Positions 23,701 through 62,731 of a DNA stretch of 64,000 nt are shown here, piece by piece. Where the stretch lies: contig NC_087078.1 in the NCBI RefSeq assembly GCF_026151205.1, positions 2,481,675 to 2,545,674 on the forward strand, given 5' to 3'. The notes under the pieces were generated by a model. The model worked only from the letters and a program-made list of their open reading frames with translations. It ran no database searches and had not been told where the DNA came from. Source of the stretch: Bolinopsis microptera (taxonomy: Eukaryota > Ctenophora > Tentaculata > Lobata > Bolinopsidae). Numbering within the stretch: the stretch's first letter is position 1; every line of letters begins with the position of its first letter. Position numbers and translations under genes: made by a program.

Positions 23701-25333
23701 ACAGGATCTAGTGGAAGAGCCAATAATAGTAGATTTGGAAAAGCATCATGTTGAGAAACAAGAAGGCAATCAAAGGAATACAACTGTACTATTGACGCAA
23801 GAAGATGCTGAGCCTTATATCTTCGCAATCGGAATACAGGACTCAAAGAAGATAGACGTTGCTAAGGAACAGGAACTGAAAAGACTGTCAGAATTCGGAG
23901 TATACCAAGAAACTAAAGATACGGGACAAAGTCATGTATCATCAAGGTGGGTAGTAACTACTAAGGGAGAAAACGATGAGCAAGTTAAAGCAAGACTGGT
24001 TGCTAGAGGTTTCGAGGAGAATTGTGTCATGAGGAAAGACTCTCCTACGGTAACTAAGGTAGTTATTAGACTGTTATTTTCACTAGCAGCTTCATATAAT
24101 TGGACTGTTGACACTTTAGATGTAACCAGTGCTTTTCTACAAGCTAAAGGAACTATGAGAGACGTATTTGTTAAACCTCCCCGTGATATAAGGAAGCGAG
24201 GAGTAATCTGGAAATTACTTAAACCGCTATACGGACTTGGTGACAGTGCAAGACGATGGTACGTTACTATTAAGGAACATCTGACTGAGACTTCTAGCTG
24301 TGAGATCTCAAAGTTAGATAAATCTTTGTTTAGATATTACGAGAACAACAGATTGCAAGGAGTGATGGTTACACACGTTGATGATATACTGCACTGTGGA
24401 ACAACGCGATTCAAGAACACTGTAATAAAATCAATCTACAGTACGTTCAAAATCAGCAGAAGTTATACGGGAGTATTCACCTATCTTGGGTGGAAAGTGG
24501 TGCAGAATGAAGATATATATGTCGATCAAAGAGATTACGCATTAGCTATAAGACCTGTGGATATAGCTAGTAGCAGATGTACGGAAGCAGAGAGTGACCT
24601 CACGGAGGAGGAATTAGTAGAATATCAAAAGCTATTGGGAAAACTTTTGTGGTTGAGCTCTCAAACCAGACCTGATTTATCCTTTGACACTCTGGAACAT
24701 TCCACTTACAGTACCAAGAAAGTGAAACACCTTAAAAGTTTAAATAAGGTAACAAAGAAATTGGCTGACGGGCCAAAAAGAGTAGTCTATAGAAAATTAG
24801 ATATTGAGAAAGGAAACTTACACCTCTTGTGCTTCACAGATGCAAGCTTGGGCAACATCTCCGAAACCAAGCATAGTGCTAGTGGTTACATTATTTTCCT
24901 TACAGATGGAAATGTAGCAAACCTGATAGCGTGGTCGAGCAATAAAGTTAAGAGAGTCGTGCACTCTATATTCGCTGCTGAAACACTTAGCTGTACTTCT
25001 GGCACAGCTGCAGCGATCTATATAAGACAAGTGTTGTCAGAAATGTTGTTCAGAGATCCGCATAATGAAGTGATCCCGATTGTTGTCTTGATTGATTCAA
25101 AACAACTCTATGATAATGTACACTCCAGCAGTTTGTGTCAAGATAAAAGATTAGTCCTTGATATAGCCGTTCTGCAGGAAAACTTACATAAAGGGGTAAT
25201 AGGAGAGTTCAGATGGGTTCCTACACCAAAAATGTTGGCTGACTGTTTAACAAAGAAGGGTGTCTCCAGTGGAGATTTGGCAAAGATTCTTGAAACAGGA
25301 TACTTTCACTTGGACGAATATCTCAAAAGATAG
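20771..25333 (+). CDS. Copia-type gag-pol polyprotein, 1520 aa
   Basis: I start at the first ATG (20771); the open frame extends 18 bp upstream without another ATG. Domains in order: gag; a CCHC zinc knuckle at ~269-282 (CFICHQPGHVVAEC); aspartic protease with DTG at 333-335; integrase zinc motif (H481...CDFC at 518-521) and catalytic D549, D604, E640, with the classic 35-residue gap between the second Asp and the Glu; reverse transcriptase with THVDDI (D1204, D1205); RNase H starting FTDAS (D1357). Protease-integrase-RT-RNase H is the Pseudoviridae order. It makes the particle, copies the RNA to cDNA and integrates it. No stop or frameshift interrupts it. Gag and pol are in one frame, so any gag excess would need another mechanism. 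Confidence 0.96.
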   Translation: MSLREIPVLDDSADYSTWKKKVLIWQLGTAASVKQQASKLIMNMKGKPQEVSINIPIDVLGAEDGVVKLIAELDKLYKKDGTQSLFKAIDDFERYRRGDGEDIDNYILEFQRRYQILKQLRENKELYDDMILAYRLLNQASLNDEQARLVRATCTSTLSYNLMQEQLKRTFGDGFTRNENQSSLPFKSTPMEVVKQEPVFLTEDQQMGSDVHWTRNGDHQRNFTGQPMRGENRYNPYGQNRGQSRFNPYTQKRGQKSYMRGSSNQRISCFICHQPGHVVAECSFNTFAKSHQKQDDESRRKVYALFESDFSLPDCEEEIIYLTGECTNKALIDTGACATICGKEWFTVYESSLTTEERKLIQTETTERTFRFGDGKPVKSIALKTIPINLCNKDMFLKTYVVTNDIPLLLAKQTMTKMGMVLDMENMTLKIKDSKTLEKLRSTKSGHVAVPIARCGDGQESGVTYQVSEEQDCGKTADFYHRYYAHASAAKIGKVIKNAKLKDGNKIIEELEKIDQTCDFCLKYKTRSIPKRKVGIPQASIFNEVVAMDLKIINDEVTLLHMVDTVTRYSVAARVISKEAQEILDKVFKHWISIFGPPSTFISDNGGEFVNDCFNQACSVLNIKIQTSPAYSPWCNGIVERHNGILGCMIKSLLEEMRCDPEIAIAWSVSAKNSLSNTYGFSPHQLVFGTNPRVPGIMEENMTPGTLNHEGVLKIVSDHLNALSLARLKFVELEANDKLKRALQQRIFPQANYRYCSGDLVYFKRSKKFWYGPATVIGQVANQVLIKHGGHIVRVHPCKVVLKSRAKEQIEGSGATLQGQGDVGKPTIISESDYRAAVEEVRPGENTTQSIDFDDIEDEDEEVPVTTVQTLVEDRAQSIEYHDTVNVDDTANIDVSSITDVSAEATETETSTEVDEANTETDNSIWNSISGDSTKIRLIRGDVIRFRSEDEEPWKYGMIEKRAGKTSECSRNSFQIEQDLVEEPIIVDLEKHHVEKQEGNQRNTTVLLTQEDAEPYIFAIGIQDSKKIDVAKEQELKRLSEFGVYQETKDTGQSHVSSRWVVTTKGENDEQVKARLVARGFEENCVMRKDSPTVTKVVIRLLFSLAASYNWTVDTLDVTSAFLQAKGTMRDVFVKPPRDIRKRGVIWKLLKPLYGLGDSARRWYVTIKEHLTETSSCEISKLDKSLFRYYENNRLQGVMVTHVDDILHCGTTRFKNTVIKSIYSTFKISRSYTGVFTYLGWKVVQNEDIYVDQRDYALAIRPVDIASSRCTEAESDLTEEELVEYQKLLGKLLWLSSQTRPDLSFDTLEHSTYSTKKVKHLKSLNKVTKKLADGPKRVVYRKLDIEKGNLHLLCFTDASLGNISETKHSASGYIIFLTDGNVANLIAWSSNKVKRVVHSIFAAETLSCTSGTAAAIYIRQVLSEMLFRDPHNEVIPIVVLIDSKQLYDNVHSSSLCQDKRLVLDIAVLQENLHKGVIGEFRWVPTPKMLADCLTKKGVSSGDLAKILETGYFHLDEYLKR

Positions 25334-26316
25334 TCATCGGTCATAAGCTGTTCGTGTGTTGTTGAGTGTTTGAGTCTTAAGTTTTTGAGTCAAGAGTCGA
25401 TGTATTTATTTTAGGTTTTGTGAGTTTGTTTCAGTTTTATGTTTGTTGTTAAAATCTTGTCGTGTTTTAAGTTTGTTTATCACAATTTGTTGTCGGGTTC
25501 TATGATTTTAAATAGAATACTTGTTTAGGACCAATTTTATGTCTGTTATAAGATTAAGCAATTTTTTTCAGTATGTTTATTCAGTTCCATGATTCGTAGA
25601 ATAGTGTTTTTTACGAGTTATTTGCTGAGCAATGTCAGGAGTATATATTATTTCGTCTCGTCAGTTTTTATTTTAAGTTTGTATATTTCATTTTAATTTG
25701 CAAAAGAGTGTGGTCGCAGGTAAACATAATAATATATCTGCGTATATAATATGTTTGTAGCTAATTTAGGTAGCTAATCCACTTTGCTGAGTTTGTTCTG
25801 TTAGCATTTATTTCAAATTTTTATTCGTTTTATGAGACGCTCTTAGTTTTTGAGCTAGATTTTTAAACCTCCGTGAGTTTTTAAAATCGGACAAAGGATT
25901 TTCTAGATTGCTAGTTATTTTGTGCGCGTGGGTATAAAAAGTACCAGTGTAGCAGCATTTGAAAATGCGCGCTGGTTGCGTGGCGTTTTGTATTTTAGCG
26001 GGGTTTGAAGAGAATTTTAATATGATGTATTATGTTTTCTTGGTAATAAACTTCGAATGTTTTAGTCTCGATAGGTCACTGCGGGTGATAATCAGAAGAC
26101 AGCGGTAGCTCCAACGGGGTTGTTGAGCGTAATTATTGGAAACATTTCGAGAGTGTGGCAGTTATTTTATGGATATGTCTAGATAGGTCACTGCGGGTGA
26201 TAATCTGAAGACAGATGTAGCTCAGACGGGATCTTCGAGCGTATTTTTGTGAAATTTAGTAGTGCAATCTTGAGAGAAATTGGGGCTAGCATTGCTGGAA
26301 AAGGAAAACCGGGGAA
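25334..26316 (+). other. Copia 3' non-coding region with a duplicated motif
   Basis: About 980 bp without a gene lie between pol and the 3' LTR, longer than usual. At ~26068 and ~26180 a ~60-bp motif (ATAGGTCACTGCGGGTGATA, then GAAGACAG and GAGCGTA) occurs twice about 112 bp apart with a few changes. A TATAAAAA is at ~25933 and an AATAAA near 26045. Role unknown. Confidence 0.6.
26298..26316 (+). promoter_or_regulatory. Polypurine tract of the copia element
   Basis: A purine-rich segment (GGAAAAGGAAAACCGGGGAA) directly abuts the 3' LTR, as expected for the plus-strand primer. It is interrupted by CC, so the exact primer is uncertain. Confidence 0.6.
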
Positions 26317-26617
26317 TGTTATTACTGTTCACACCTTTCTCTCTCTTTCGTGACAGAATACTTCTAACCGTGTTTACCCTTTCTAGCAATGACTACCAAA
26401 GAAGGATAACCGATTGGACTGGGGAGGAGTGGAACATTGGCAGCACACTACCGTCCAATCGGTAAGTATTTACAATGTTTAGTTATTAGGTATATATTTG
26501 GAATTGGTTTAATTTGGTTGTAAAGTTATTCTATTATGTAATAAAGTATTGTGTTTTACAGGTTTTGTACATACGACAATTACTGGTTTTAATTGGTCAA
26601 CTAAGAGTCATCTAACA
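26317..26617 (+). repeat. 3' LTR of the copia element
   Basis: Matches 20334-20634 over its full length by eye, including the splice-site pair (26462-26561) and the AATAAA. Followed by GAGC, which repeats the bases before the 5' LTR. Confidence 0.95.
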
Positions 26618-27640
26618 GAGCGCTGAAACAGTATTATGTGGCAAAGCAATTATACACAATGTTTTATCGTATTTTAATGAAGGAGTTTAATAAATAATAG
26701 TTTACTAAGGTTGCTAGTTTTTAGTTTATTACTTGCTTTTTACGGATATAAGCCCTAAAATTTAAAAAATGATGCCTCATGCGCCGCGCAAATCAATTTC
26801 CAATTAATTTGGAAAGTTTTAATTTACAAATGTTTATTTATAACAAGAATTGCGCCCGTTGTTTCGTTTTAATTTTGGCGGACGCTAAATTTCCCTTCAC
26901 TATAAGTATAATTATAAATATAGGCTCCAATCAGCTCACTTCATAATAATAATATTGATACACATCAGTACACTTTACTATTACTAGTACTACGCTTACT
27001 GCCTACTGGGCCTTGATTGACGATGTCAATCCGTCGAGATCGTTGCTCTGCGAAGCGAAGCAAGAATGCTAGTTCGCGCGGCGCGTCGAAGTCCTTCAAA
27101 CTGGGCCGCGCTCAGCCTGTCATTCCGCCGAATCTCTATGTTTGTGAACACAATAGCCTGATGTCCCTAGGTAAGTACTACGCATGCCACGTACAAATTG
27201 GGCTTATTACCTAATGCTATAAATATAATACATTATTGATACATGTTTCGTATCCCAATATCAGAGATAATATGGCCTTCGGCGGCGCGCGCTTCGTGCG
27301 CGAAAAGTGGCATGCAACGTATGTCAAATACATTACATGCATAGTATATATTAAAATTCTCTCGCGCCGCGCATTCATTGACATGCTAGCTATATACATC
27401 ACATCTCCGCAAGCAATATCCGCGCGCGTCACTGCGCGCTAGTTGTCATGGTAACATACGGAAGTACCCACTACATGTTCAGACCCGCCTACCGCCATCT
27501 CCAAAATCCACGTTTTTCTGCAAAAACGTCCATTCGTAACCTTTCACGGAAAAAATCTTGCTCATGCTCCATGCAGTGGGCCCACTGCGTCATATGTTGG
27601 ATTTTTCCATCATTACATGAAATGAGGATTGCGACGTGAG
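26618..27640. other. CpG-patchy non-coding stretch
   Basis: Contains dispersed-repeat copy B (27013-27110) and further GCGCCGCGCA-type patches near 26777, 27280 and 27363. No gene recognised. Confidence 0.45.
27013..27110. repeat. CpG-rich dispersed repeat, copy B
   Basis: Homologous to 19371-19492 (shared TTGATTGACG, GAGATCGTTGCT, GCGCGGCGCGTCGAAG), with a ~25-bp gap relative to copy A. Confidence 0.75.
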
Positions 27641-27663
27641 ATAATTGATAATGAAAATTATAT

Positions 27664-28490
27664 TAATTTTTGTATTGATATCCATTTACAAAGCTTTGAT
27701 AAGACCCCATTTAGAGTATTGTGTTCAATTGTGGAGTCCAGTTGCGGCTCATGAAAGTTGGGGGATCATCTTGGAGCTGGAGAGCGTCGGCCAGAGGCGG
27801 TTTACCAATTACCCGTCTGATTGACGAGGTGGGTACTCTTCCATACAGTCGTCGACTGGAAATCCTCCTGGAAATTTTACAACGCTGGCAGAGTGGCGAA
27901 TACGTGGTATTGGGGACCTCATTGAATCTTTTAAAATGATAAGTGGTTTGGCCAATTACGGAGCTGGTTTGTTCAGTATGAGCAGATCCGGTCTTAATGT
28001 GGTATCAAACAGTAGATGCAGTAAAAGTACCAGTAAAATGAAGAAAGTCCACAGTTCTTTTCTTCCGGAAAGGGGGAGACCATATTGGAACAAACTCCCC
28101 TCGGATGTCAAGAATTGTGGAACTGTGTTAAGTTTTAAAATAAGATTAGAGGCTTTCAAAAAAGAGACTATTTTAAACGGATCTCTGAATGATAGTCATT
28201 TTTGGTATGTTTCGGACGAAGTATTAGAAAAGATTGAGGGATTAAATTATGCTACTAATAAAGAGAAGCACAATGAATATCTTGTGTGTAATCCTCATGT
28301 TGCTAAAAAACGCTTTATCAACTTATATAGTAGTGGAATGTATGTAAATTAGATTCATTTTAACTTGGTTGTTTAGGCCAATAGATTTGATATAATTTTT
28401 AAACTTTAGTAGATATATTTTTGATGATGTGTGATGATGTTTGTGTCATTATATTTTGATTTGATTTGATTTGATTTTATTGTAGTAGTA
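27664..28490 (+). pseudogene. 5'-truncated LINE reverse transcriptase, frame-broken
   Basis: Starts within the RT thumb region (YKALIRPHLEYCVQLWSP), a strong signature of CR1/Jockey-like LINEs. The frame then shifts at least once near 27730-27930. It resumes at 27936-28352 with FLPERGRPYWNKLPSDVKNC and ends at a TAG. The 3' end runs into a TTGAT repeat at 28453-28480. Non-functional remnant. Confidence 0.8.
28453..28480. repeat. TTGAT simple repeat at converging LINE 3' ends
   Basis: TTTGATTTGATTTGATTTGA lies between a plus-strand and a minus-strand LINE tail. On the minus strand it reads AATAAAATCAAATCAAAT, a common LINE 3' terminus, so it may belong to either or both. Confidence 0.75.
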
Positions 28491-28550
28491 GTAAATCTTT
28501 CAAAGTACGAAATATCTCTTTAAAAGAGCATCCTAGGCACCTTATAGATA

Positions 28551-29060
28551 TCAAAACGCATAAAAAAGAAAACAAAAACACCAACCATCTTCTAACTTCT
28601 TCCACTCCTCCCTATCTAAAGCTAAAAATCTAAGGTCTTCGAAATCAGTCAAATTCTTAAGTCTAATATCAAGATTTCTACTAGTCAAGTCTTTTCTAAT
28701 AACATCTAATAAGTTTAAACATGGTCTACCCCGTCTCCCTTCCATAAAAATATCAGAATTTATAGCAAATAACATAGAGGTGTATGCTGGTGAGTCTTCC
28801 TGTCCTCTTAAGATATGTCCTAACATTCTCCATCGAAACTTAGAGACTCTCACAGACAAGGGAGTGACATAACAACGAGCATAGAGTGCCTCATTAGAAA
28901 TAACCCCAGTAGGCCATCTGATGTTGAGGATTCTTCGGAGGTGTTTGCGATGAGCAATATCAAGTTCATTCAACGAAGCTAGTGGTGCAGCCCAGGAGTT
29001 GCAGTTGTAGAGTAGAATAGAGACTACTTGTGCCTCGTAGATTTTATTGGCAATTTAAAA
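28551..29060 (-). pseudogene. 5'-truncated LINE polymerase C-terminus
   Basis: The minus-strand frame reads IYEAQVVSILLYNCNSWA, then ELDIAHRKHLRRIL, FRWRMLGHILR and EGRRGRPCLN. This is the conserved tail after the RT domain of several LINE clades (LGH-hLR followed by a GRRGRP basic patch). No stop for about 170 codons, so it is fairly young, but the RT core is absent. Confidence 0.8.
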
Positions 29061-29672
29061 TAATATGATGATGAAAATCTTATTTATTATTATTGGCTAC
29101 GGATAGCATTTTAGTAACAAATAACATGGTTGGTGATAGAACTTAAAATAGAAAAATTAAATCACAAAACAAAGTTTGCACCCAAAGCTAAACATACAGA
29201 ATAAAACAAATATTTTTCAGAATAAAACAAATATTATATTCAAATCTCTTTATTCAACAATATTAAATCATTATAGAACCTAATTTGTGGCTTGATCGTT
29301 ATGTTAGGGCTATTCTGTTAGCTGATGCTGACAGGCACTGCATGGGGCAGAGACTTAGGACCATTACGCTGGAGGCTTACAATGACCCTTTTTGAACCCC
29401 ATGGCAGTGCTAGTTTTATTATGGTTCAAACTGTAAATCGAAGTTATGAAAACGATCAAGTCACTCCTGTTTTACACTATCAACAGCTACTTAAAACAAC
29501 CTAGATTGTACAACTCACTTTGAAGATTAAACTGTTAAGTGATGAGTCGAGTGATTGGGCTCATTAAACATTTTAGTAGCGGAGACATGCGGATCAGCTT
29601 CTTGAGGTTCTAATAGTTCATTCAGACAAGAAGTTTTACTTTTTCAAATTTAGTTGTTCAAGCTGCCTGAGT
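29061..29672. other. Stretch with no feature I can support
   Basis: AT-rich, no long frames and no recognised repeat. Confidence 0.45.
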
Positions 29673-30140
29673 TCAGAAAGTTTGCCAAAGGGGCCCAGGT
29701 ATTCTTGTCACCTTTACCCTGAGACGAGAGAATGACTTTTTTACCTTTGATTTGAATACACCATGAGTGATTTCAAGGTCGTTCAGTGCCAACATCTGAC
29801 GGAATGAATTCCAAAGGCAACTAGATTTGTAAACGAAACTGTTTGAGGGCATGGTTGTTATAAGAAGAGTTTCTTTGCCGGGTCTTTTAGACAAACAGAA
29901 AAGTTCAAATAGTGCAATTGGTGTTCGATACTTAAAGACTTTAAAAAGTTCATTGCAGCAGTGATACGCGTATAAATTATGCAATGTCATGAGTGATTGA
30001 CGGGCAAAAATTGGCTTGGTGTGCTCTCTCTCAAAGAATTTGCTAGTAAGTTTCTGTTCACTGATAGGTCTAGTCCTAGCACATGTCATAAATTTATCAA
30101 GGTATGCTTTTTTGTCACCAAACATGATACGAAAATACAA
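29673..30140 (-). pseudogene. LINE polymerase C-terminal fragment
   Basis: 155-codon minus frame with LMTLHNLYAYHCCNELFKV, then RTPIALFELF and SCLWNSFRQM ending in VKKSFSRL. This is the LINE (CR1-like) C-terminal pattern in which a histidine/tyrosine-rich line precedes a 'WN.L' motif and a basic end. The upstream RT is missing or decayed. The hAT-like element at 30312 lies just beyond its 5' side. Confidence 0.65.
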
Positions 30141-30311
30141 ATATTTTAAAAACCTAAAACACGATCAATTAACGCGGTCCGTCAGTCAATTTAGCCATCA
30201 CAACGAGTTTGTTACATTAAGTGAAAATTTTCTTAATATCAAGGCGGTTAAAGACCCAGGAAATGTGCTTGTAAATCGAGACCATGAGTCTTAGTCCCCT
30301 CGGCCCGAAAT

Positions 30312-30675
30312 CAGTGGCGTAACGCTGCCCCGGCCACCCCGGTTACGCCGGGGGGCGCCACTCTCAGGGGGCGCCAAAAAGGCGCCCTTTCTCAACGAAA
30401 AGTCGCCCCTAGGTTTTTTCTTGAATTTTTCTTGAATTTTATGACCTCTCGCTGAAAATAGCGCCTTATTGGTGTATTCCCCTGTCCAATTTAGCTCTCA
30501 GTCGGTGTGAAAAAAATTGTTGGGTCCTGTTTTTGTTCCAGGGGCGCAAAAAAGCTGTAGGGGGCGCCAAAAAAAGGTACCCGACCTTTTTTTTTTTTTT
30601 TTTTAGGGACACAAAAAATTTGGGCGACTTTTTCGAGCCGCCGAAGTTAAATCAGCCACTAACGTTACGCCACTG
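30312..30675. mobile_element. hAT-like MITE, 364 bp, with perfect 8-bp TSD
   Basis: The terminal inverted repeats are CAGTGGCGTAACG and its exact complement. The flanks carry the 8-bp direct repeat CCCGAAAT (30304-30311 and 30676-30683). An 8-bp duplication plus a CAGTGGCG-type end is the signature of the hAT superfamily. The interior has GGGGGCGCC blocks and a T-run and no coding capacity, so it is non-autonomous and must have been moved by a hAT transposase elsewhere. Confidence 0.93.
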
Positions 30676-32977
30676 CCCGAAATAAGGCTTGTATAAGGCT
30701 TGGTATTCAATAAATAATGCGAATGTCCGCTTTTAAAGTGCTAATTGTGGCCCGTATTTTAGATGATCATTATCATCACATGCCACCGACTCAATCCCAG
30801 GGTTCAAGCCAAATAGTCTTTTAGGTCTATGCATTATCTTGTAGCCGATTCAGCTAAACGGCCAAGAAAACTATTTAAAAAGATTTTGAATCTCATTTGT
30901 ACTTTTCATATTTTTCATCTGATATTTAGATATATATTGCTGTGCTGTAAAAATTGACTTTATTTATTTATTTATTTATTTATTTATTCATAGCTGTTCT
31001 GTGTACAATTCCAAAAACATCGATTCTCACAACCATAACAAGGGGCTAGTAGTCATTTACTTGCTACTGATTGGTCACTAGCTGGCAAATAACTAGCTCT
31101 GCAAAGCAACCGGCTATTAGTAAAACAAAATTTTTTAGTAAAACAAAATTTAAATTTTATTGCCATTACAATAAATGAATAATGTCAATGATATCATAAT
31201 AAATATAAGTAGACATCCGATAATAAACTTGTTAAATCCAGTACAACCCAAGATGTCGGCCGACGCGACTCACCATTATTGATCACTTTTGAATCGCTGG
31301 GTAGTGACCACCTAGTAGCAAGTCTTAAATTGACGTATTGGACGATCAAGAGGGAGATTTTATAGTAGTCAGATAGCGAACTTTTGAAGTGCCAGCTAGT
31401 GACCACCTTGCAACCATTTTTGAGTCATAACATGGTTGTGAAGCCTGTCTGACATGGTTATTTCATGGTTATGACATGGTTATGACATGGTTATGTCATG
31501 TCACATGGTTATGCCATCACGATTCTAGTTTATGACCAGGAAATCTTACTCTGGTCATTGTATATTACTGATACTTTTGAAGCTTCAGTCACTTAAAGCC
31601 TGAAATCGGCCATGTTTGATCTTTTTTCATGAAAACCCCCCATTTACTGTGTCTCGAATTACTGAAACCCCGATTTACTGCGGCCATTTCGTTTCCACAA
31701 ATTGTCAGTGACATGTAAAATATGAACAATCAAATTACAATTTTGTCATGGCAAAAAGTTGTAGTTCTTCATCATGCAGTATAAATCAGCTTGTAATTTA
31801 GTCATCTATTGTTGAATCAAAAAATATATCTTTAAAGTGGTTCTTGTAGGAGTTACTGTTAAGGTTCAATAAAAATTGGCCCGATACCTTAAAAATACAT
31901 TAAAACGGATGAAGAATCAGTATTACAGCGACTGACTTAACAAAATCAAGAAAAAATCTTTTTGAGAGCTTGTAGAACTTTTTCTAAAATTTGATCTCTC
32001 AAACTTTTTAAAAAAGTGCCAAGATTTATAGTTTTTGTCTATATTTCCCAAATATGAAGCAGTACAATTTCTAATGGCTCACAGTTTCTAAAGATAAAGG
32101 AGTACATATTATTAACATAATGTGTTGATGTTATGTTGATATGATTTTATTTAATTCTCAATACTAAAATTTTTAGCTGAACATGGATAATCTTTAGACA
32201 GTTATAATGCTAATAGGGTATGGTGGTAGAAATAAATATCATTGATGAGAGAGCAACGAATTCACAACGTATGTACTGAGAGGAAGTATTTATATTTGAT
32301 ACTAGATTCTTTCTTTGTATTGTGTCTGCGAGTTTCTGTACATTTTACAGCATCTGTGTTGTTTTAAAGCACACTTTCTTGATATTGATTAGGGAATACT
32401 TATCTAGGAGAAATTTAACATCCAATCCATTTTACTTGAGATGACTAAAACCAGTTTATCAAATTAAGATTGGTTGCATGGTATTTAAATTGCATTAAAC
32501 AGAACAGGCTGCTTGTTTCTGATATCATTAATTCTTGCCTTACAATTTGATAGCATCAAAACCTTTAGATAACAGCTCTATTCAAATTTAGAATTATTAC
32601 TCTTCTATGGAAATGTGAAGCAAAACTATTTTTTGCCAATAGGTACAATGGCATTGCAGTTTGTCTTGAAAACTTAGTTTATGTATGGATGGTAGGTTTT
32701 ATGTGTTTGTCACCTCTTGCTAGACTGCTTGTTCAATATTTTGCTTCTGTCTTTTCTGTTTTCCTCCCATAAGCTGAATTTGCGAAAGAGCTGCTGTTTT
32801 ACTGCATGAATCAAAATCAATAAAATGTGCCCAAATCAAATTCTTGGAAGATTCGGTGTAAACTTATATTATTTACTATTCCATGATCGAATAATTATAG
32901 TATATGCCTTGAAGTCTCCTGTAAAAACTACATATAATTGAAATTAAGTTCATGATTATAAAATCACACTATTACAG
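30676..32977. other. Non-coding stretch with two simple repeats; upstream of the first MOK exon found
   Basis: Holds a (TTTA)n run at 30958-30988 and an ~11-bp ATGGTTATGAC repeat at 31451-31514. The first coding exon of the kinase gene (a start codon plus a few residues, ending in phase 1) should lie in or left of here, but I could not single it out. Confidence 0.45.
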
Positions 32978-62495
<29,518 letters not shown>

Positions 62496-62731
62496 GTTTG
62501 TGCTTCATTTAACCAGAAGTGTATCTTAGCAACCAAATTAATTAATCTCCAAGTATTTGTGATTCAATTTTAATTTCCTTATATTTTTTGATAATTCTCG
62601 TTAGTGGTGACTTCTGCAGTTCTGCAGTGAAGCTTTTCAACAAATGAAAACAGGATATCACTGATATATAATGCAAAAACGTAAATAACAACCATTAACC
62701 ATAAAATCAACTAAAACATAAAAACTTCATC

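Larger units (their letters stand above)
20334..26617 (+). mobile_element. Apparently intact Ty1/copia LTR retrotransposon
   Basis: Two 301-bp LTRs (20334-20634 and 26317-26617), both starting TGTTATT and ending TAACA, flank a single gag-pol frame. A shared GAGC next to both outer ends is a likely 4-bp target duplication. By eye the LTRs are identical, which implies a recent insertion. The 5' leader (20635-20770) did not show me a primer site for a standard tRNA. A purine-rich tract precedes the 3' LTR. The element inserted among CpG-rich dispersed repeats. Confidence 0.95.

Noticed and set aside
26280-26465. 61-codon frame in the copia 3' region
   Set aside because: It is LTR sequence read in frame; not conserved as a gene in copia elements.
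30016-30294. 92-codon plus-strand frame opposite the LINE fragment
   Set aside because: Mostly the antisense of the LINE coding frame at 29673-30140.
32680-32695. Possible first MOK exon (ATGGATG followed by GTAGGT)
   Set aside because: The phase would fit, but two or three codons cannot be distinguished from chance; several similar spots exist upstream.
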